From TMED14 sp964475135 (GTDB lineage Bacteria > Bacteroidota > Bacteroidia > Flavobacteriales > Schleiferiaceae), in contig CAYYWL010000051.1 of NCBI GenBank assembly GCA_964475135.1, positions 1 to 6,988 on the forward strand: 6,988 nucleotides of DNA. The letters are read 5' to 3'. Of this stretch, positions 5,630 to 6,988 are shown one piece after another. A program made the position numbers and the translations under genes. The notes beneath the pieces are model-generated. The model was given only the letters and a program-made list of their open reading frames with translations, had not been told where the DNA came from and made no database searches. Each line of letters begins with the position of its first letter. The stretch's first letter is position 1.

Positions 5630-5926
5630 ATGAATCCAAAAATCAACCGCGCCCTCTACGGCGGCTTTGTCGCCCTCGGACTCTACTACCTTTTGGTGCA
5701 GCGTGATCCCGGAACCGCCATTGCACAAATCGGTATCGCCCTGGTATTCGACCCCTTCAACCCCGACCAGCCGTGGGGCGAACGTCCGCGCTGGCAAAAG
5801 ATTTGGCTGTACACGCACCTCGCGTTCATGGCACTCATTTTCGGAATGTGGATGGGCACCAACGACGCAGCCGACGCAGCCAAGGACGCCAAGCAAGGGT
5901 TCTTTGACGGCTGGAACGGCAAGTAA
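5630..5926 (+). CDS. Small two-helix membrane protein of unknown function
   Basis: This 98-aa protein has two predicted membrane helices, at about residues 7-23 and 58-76. They are joined by a loop with a marked motif I-A-L-V-F-D-P-F (36-43) followed by Q-P-W-G-E-R-P-R-W-Q (47-56). The C-terminal tail is small, charged and polar (A-K-D-A-K-Q-G-F-F-D-G-W) and may form an amphipathic helix. I believe similar small proteins occur in other Bacteroidota, but no function is known to me. The ATG at 5630 has no Shine-Dalgarno sequence. The gene ends 2 nt before the GTG of the ECF sigma gene, so the two are almost certainly in one transcript. A role linked with the sigma factor is possible but is inferred from position only. 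Confidence 0.75.
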   Translation: MNPKINRALYGGFVALGLYYLLVQRDPGTAIAQIGIALVFDPFNPDQPWGERPRWQKIWLYTHLAFMALIFGMWMGTNDAADAAKDAKQGFFDGWNGK

Positions 5927-5928
5927 AC

Positions 5929-6417
5929 GTGAACCATCTCTCGACTGTGTCGGCTTGGGACCTAATGCAGACCCATCGGGCGCTGATCTTCAAACTTATT
6001 GGCCTGTACTGCCCCAAAGGTGAGGCGGCTGACGATGCCTGGAACGAAATCTACATACAGGTTCACGGCGCACTGGGATCCTTTCGGGGCGAAGCACAGG
6101 CCTCTACCTGGCTGTACCGCGTGGCCTTGAACACACTGCTCACCATGCAGCGCAAGGCCTACCGCAGGCCGGCCACCGCAGCGGTTGATGCAGCGCCTGA
6201 ACCAGGCCACGACCCCGAAGCCCGCAGCGATGCCGCCGAACGACTGCACCAAGCCATGGTACGCCTCCCTGAAGCAGACCGGGCGCTGATCGCGCTGCAC
6301 CTCGAAGGGTTCCGCGCCGAAGAAATCAGCGAAACCCTCGGAATCACCGCCAACCACGTCAACGTCAAAGTTCACCGAATCAAAAAACAACTTCAGCAAT
6401 GGCTCACCAACCCCTAA
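5929..6417 (+). CDS. ECF-family RNA polymerase sigma factor
   Basis: This 162-aa protein has the two-domain plan of ECF (group 4) sigma factors, which direct RNA polymerase to a small set of promoters on a signal. Region 2 lies at about 17-76, with the helix S-T-W-L-Y-R-V-A-L-N-T (59-69) that opens and reads the -10 element. A variable linker rich in Ala, Pro and Glu spans 77-105. Region 4 lies at 106-160, with L-P-E-A-D-R-A-L (113-120) and a helix-turn-helix at about 129-155 that reads the -35 element. I use the GTG at 5929, 2 nt after the upstream stop, because it leaves a normal-length N-terminus. The ATG at 5965 would cut into the start of region 2. The 3' end overlaps the next gene by 19 nt. 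It is not followed by a FecR-type gene or by a soluble zinc anti-sigma protein within the window. The signal and the target promoters are unknown. Confidence 0.93.
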   Translation: MNHLSTVSAWDLMQTHRALIFKLIGLYCPKGEAADDAWNEIYIQVHGALGSFRGEAQASTWLYRVALNTLLTMQRKAYRRPATAAVDAAPEPGHDPEARSDAAERLHQAMVRLPEADRALIALHLEGFRAEEISETLGITANHVNVKVHRIKKQLQQWLTNP

Positions 6418-6988
6418 GCGAATTCGACCTCGAGGCCGCCTGGAAGTCGGCTGAATCCAATCCGGACCCGAAACGGCCACCGAAGGTTCCGGCCCCGGTC
6501 CCCACTCCGCTCGTGCGCGACGCCCTGCGCCGCCAGTACGCCGGAATCGCCTTCTCAATCGCCATCACCGCGCTCTACCTCTACGTGCTTGCGGTTACGC
6601 CCTCGTGGATTTTGCGCGGCGGAATCCTCGTGCTCATCACGTTTAACCTAGCAGTAACGCTTAAAATGATTCCGTTGGTGCGGCGTCTGCGGCAGCTACG
6701 CATGGACCAGCCGCTGCACCAGTTCGCCACCTCGCTACTGGCTGATTTTAAGGACTGGCACCGCTTTCAAACCTACTGGGCGGGCATCGCCTTCCCTATT
6801 TCGGCGATCACTGGATTCTTTTTGGGCGGAACCATTGGCGCCCAGGAACCCGACCCCTCAGTCCTGCTGATGAAACCCAAACTTTTGCTGACCGCCCTCG
6901 GCGTGACGCTCGCCATGATGCCACTCGCCATTCGCCTTACGCGATGGATGTGGAAGCACAGCTACCAAAAGGACGTTCAGCGCCTTGA
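6399..6988 (+). CDS. Four-helix membrane protein downstream of the sigma factor, 3' end missing
   Basis: The frame opens at the ATG at 6399, inside the end of the sigma gene, and stays open for 196 codons to the window end. An N-terminal cytoplasmic-looking segment of about 45 residues is proline-rich (around 24-37) and starts M-A-H-Q-P-L-S-E-F-D-L-E-A-A-W-K. Four hydrophobic helices follow at about 46-66, 71-92, 126-147 and 160-180, with basic residues between the second and third (R95, R96, R98, R101). No known domain is recognised. In Bacteroidota, ECF sigma genes are often followed by membrane proteins whose soluble N-terminus holds the sigma factor. The overlap and gene order make an anti-sigma or sensor role reasonable, but no anti-sigma motif (for example HxxxCxxC) is visible. 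That role is inference. The C-terminus lies outside the window. Confidence 0.8.
   Translation, partial: MAHQPLSEFDLEAAWKSAESNPDPKRPPKVPAPVPTPLVRDALRRQYAGIAFSIAITALYLYVLAVTPSWILRGGILVLITFNLAVTLKMIPLVRRLRQLRMDQPLHQFATSLLADFKDWHRFQTYWAGIAFPISAITGFFLGGTIGAQEPDPSVLLMKPKLLLTALGVTLAMMPLAIRLTRWMWKHSYQKDVQRL

Noticed and set aside
5962..6558. Minus-strand 198-aa frame opposite the sigma gene
   Set aside because: It lies over a clear ECF sigma factor and the next gene, with arginine- and glycine-rich shadow composition.

Overview
The window looks like a chromosomal segment of a fairly GC-rich member of the Bacteroidota. Three things point there. Two intergenic regions carry a perfect TAnnTTTG promoter box, the -7 element of the Bacteroidota primary sigma factor. 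None of the start codons has a Shine-Dalgarno sequence in front of it. Several proteins also have a Bacteroidota look: an OmpL-like two-domain-family porin, a YdeI/DUF1801 protein with a CDGSH tail, and a single-cysteine thioredoxin-like protein. I cannot fix a genus from the sequence.

Left part (1-1582): the 3' end of a DUF2231-type membrane protein overlaps by 11 nt an outer-membrane beta-barrel porin with a signal peptide and a C-terminal aromatic residue. A strong hairpin terminator follows, usable from both sides. It is followed by an unusual three-copy inverted repeat in the short gap before the convergent katG.

Centre (1583-4993): katG, a complete bifunctional catalase-peroxidase, runs on the minus strand. 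It is divergent from a 216-aa DUF1801/YdeI-type protein that ends in an exact CDGSH iron-sulphur motif. The 145-bp region between them holds the katG promoter and probably the promoter of the divergent gene. Then comes a minus-strand tRNA-Ser(GGA) with its own promoter and terminator. Downstream of its terminator is a GC-rich inverted-repeat stretch of unknown nature.

Right part (4994-6988): a thioredoxin-fold protein lacking the second CXXC cysteine stands alone. After it comes a tight plus-strand unit: a 98-aa two-helix membrane protein, an ECF sigma factor starting 2 nt later at GTG, and a four-helix membrane protein that overlaps the sigma gene by 19 nt and runs off the window. The sigma factor and the overlapping membrane protein are probably made together, and the latter may regulate the former; this is inferred from position only.

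katG, the CDGSH protein and the thioredoxin-like protein form a loose redox/oxidative-stress neighbourhood. No mobile element, CRISPR array or phage gene is visible. The most unusual items are the CDGSH tail on the YdeI-type protein, the repeat at 1512-1581, and the sigma/membrane-protein unit.
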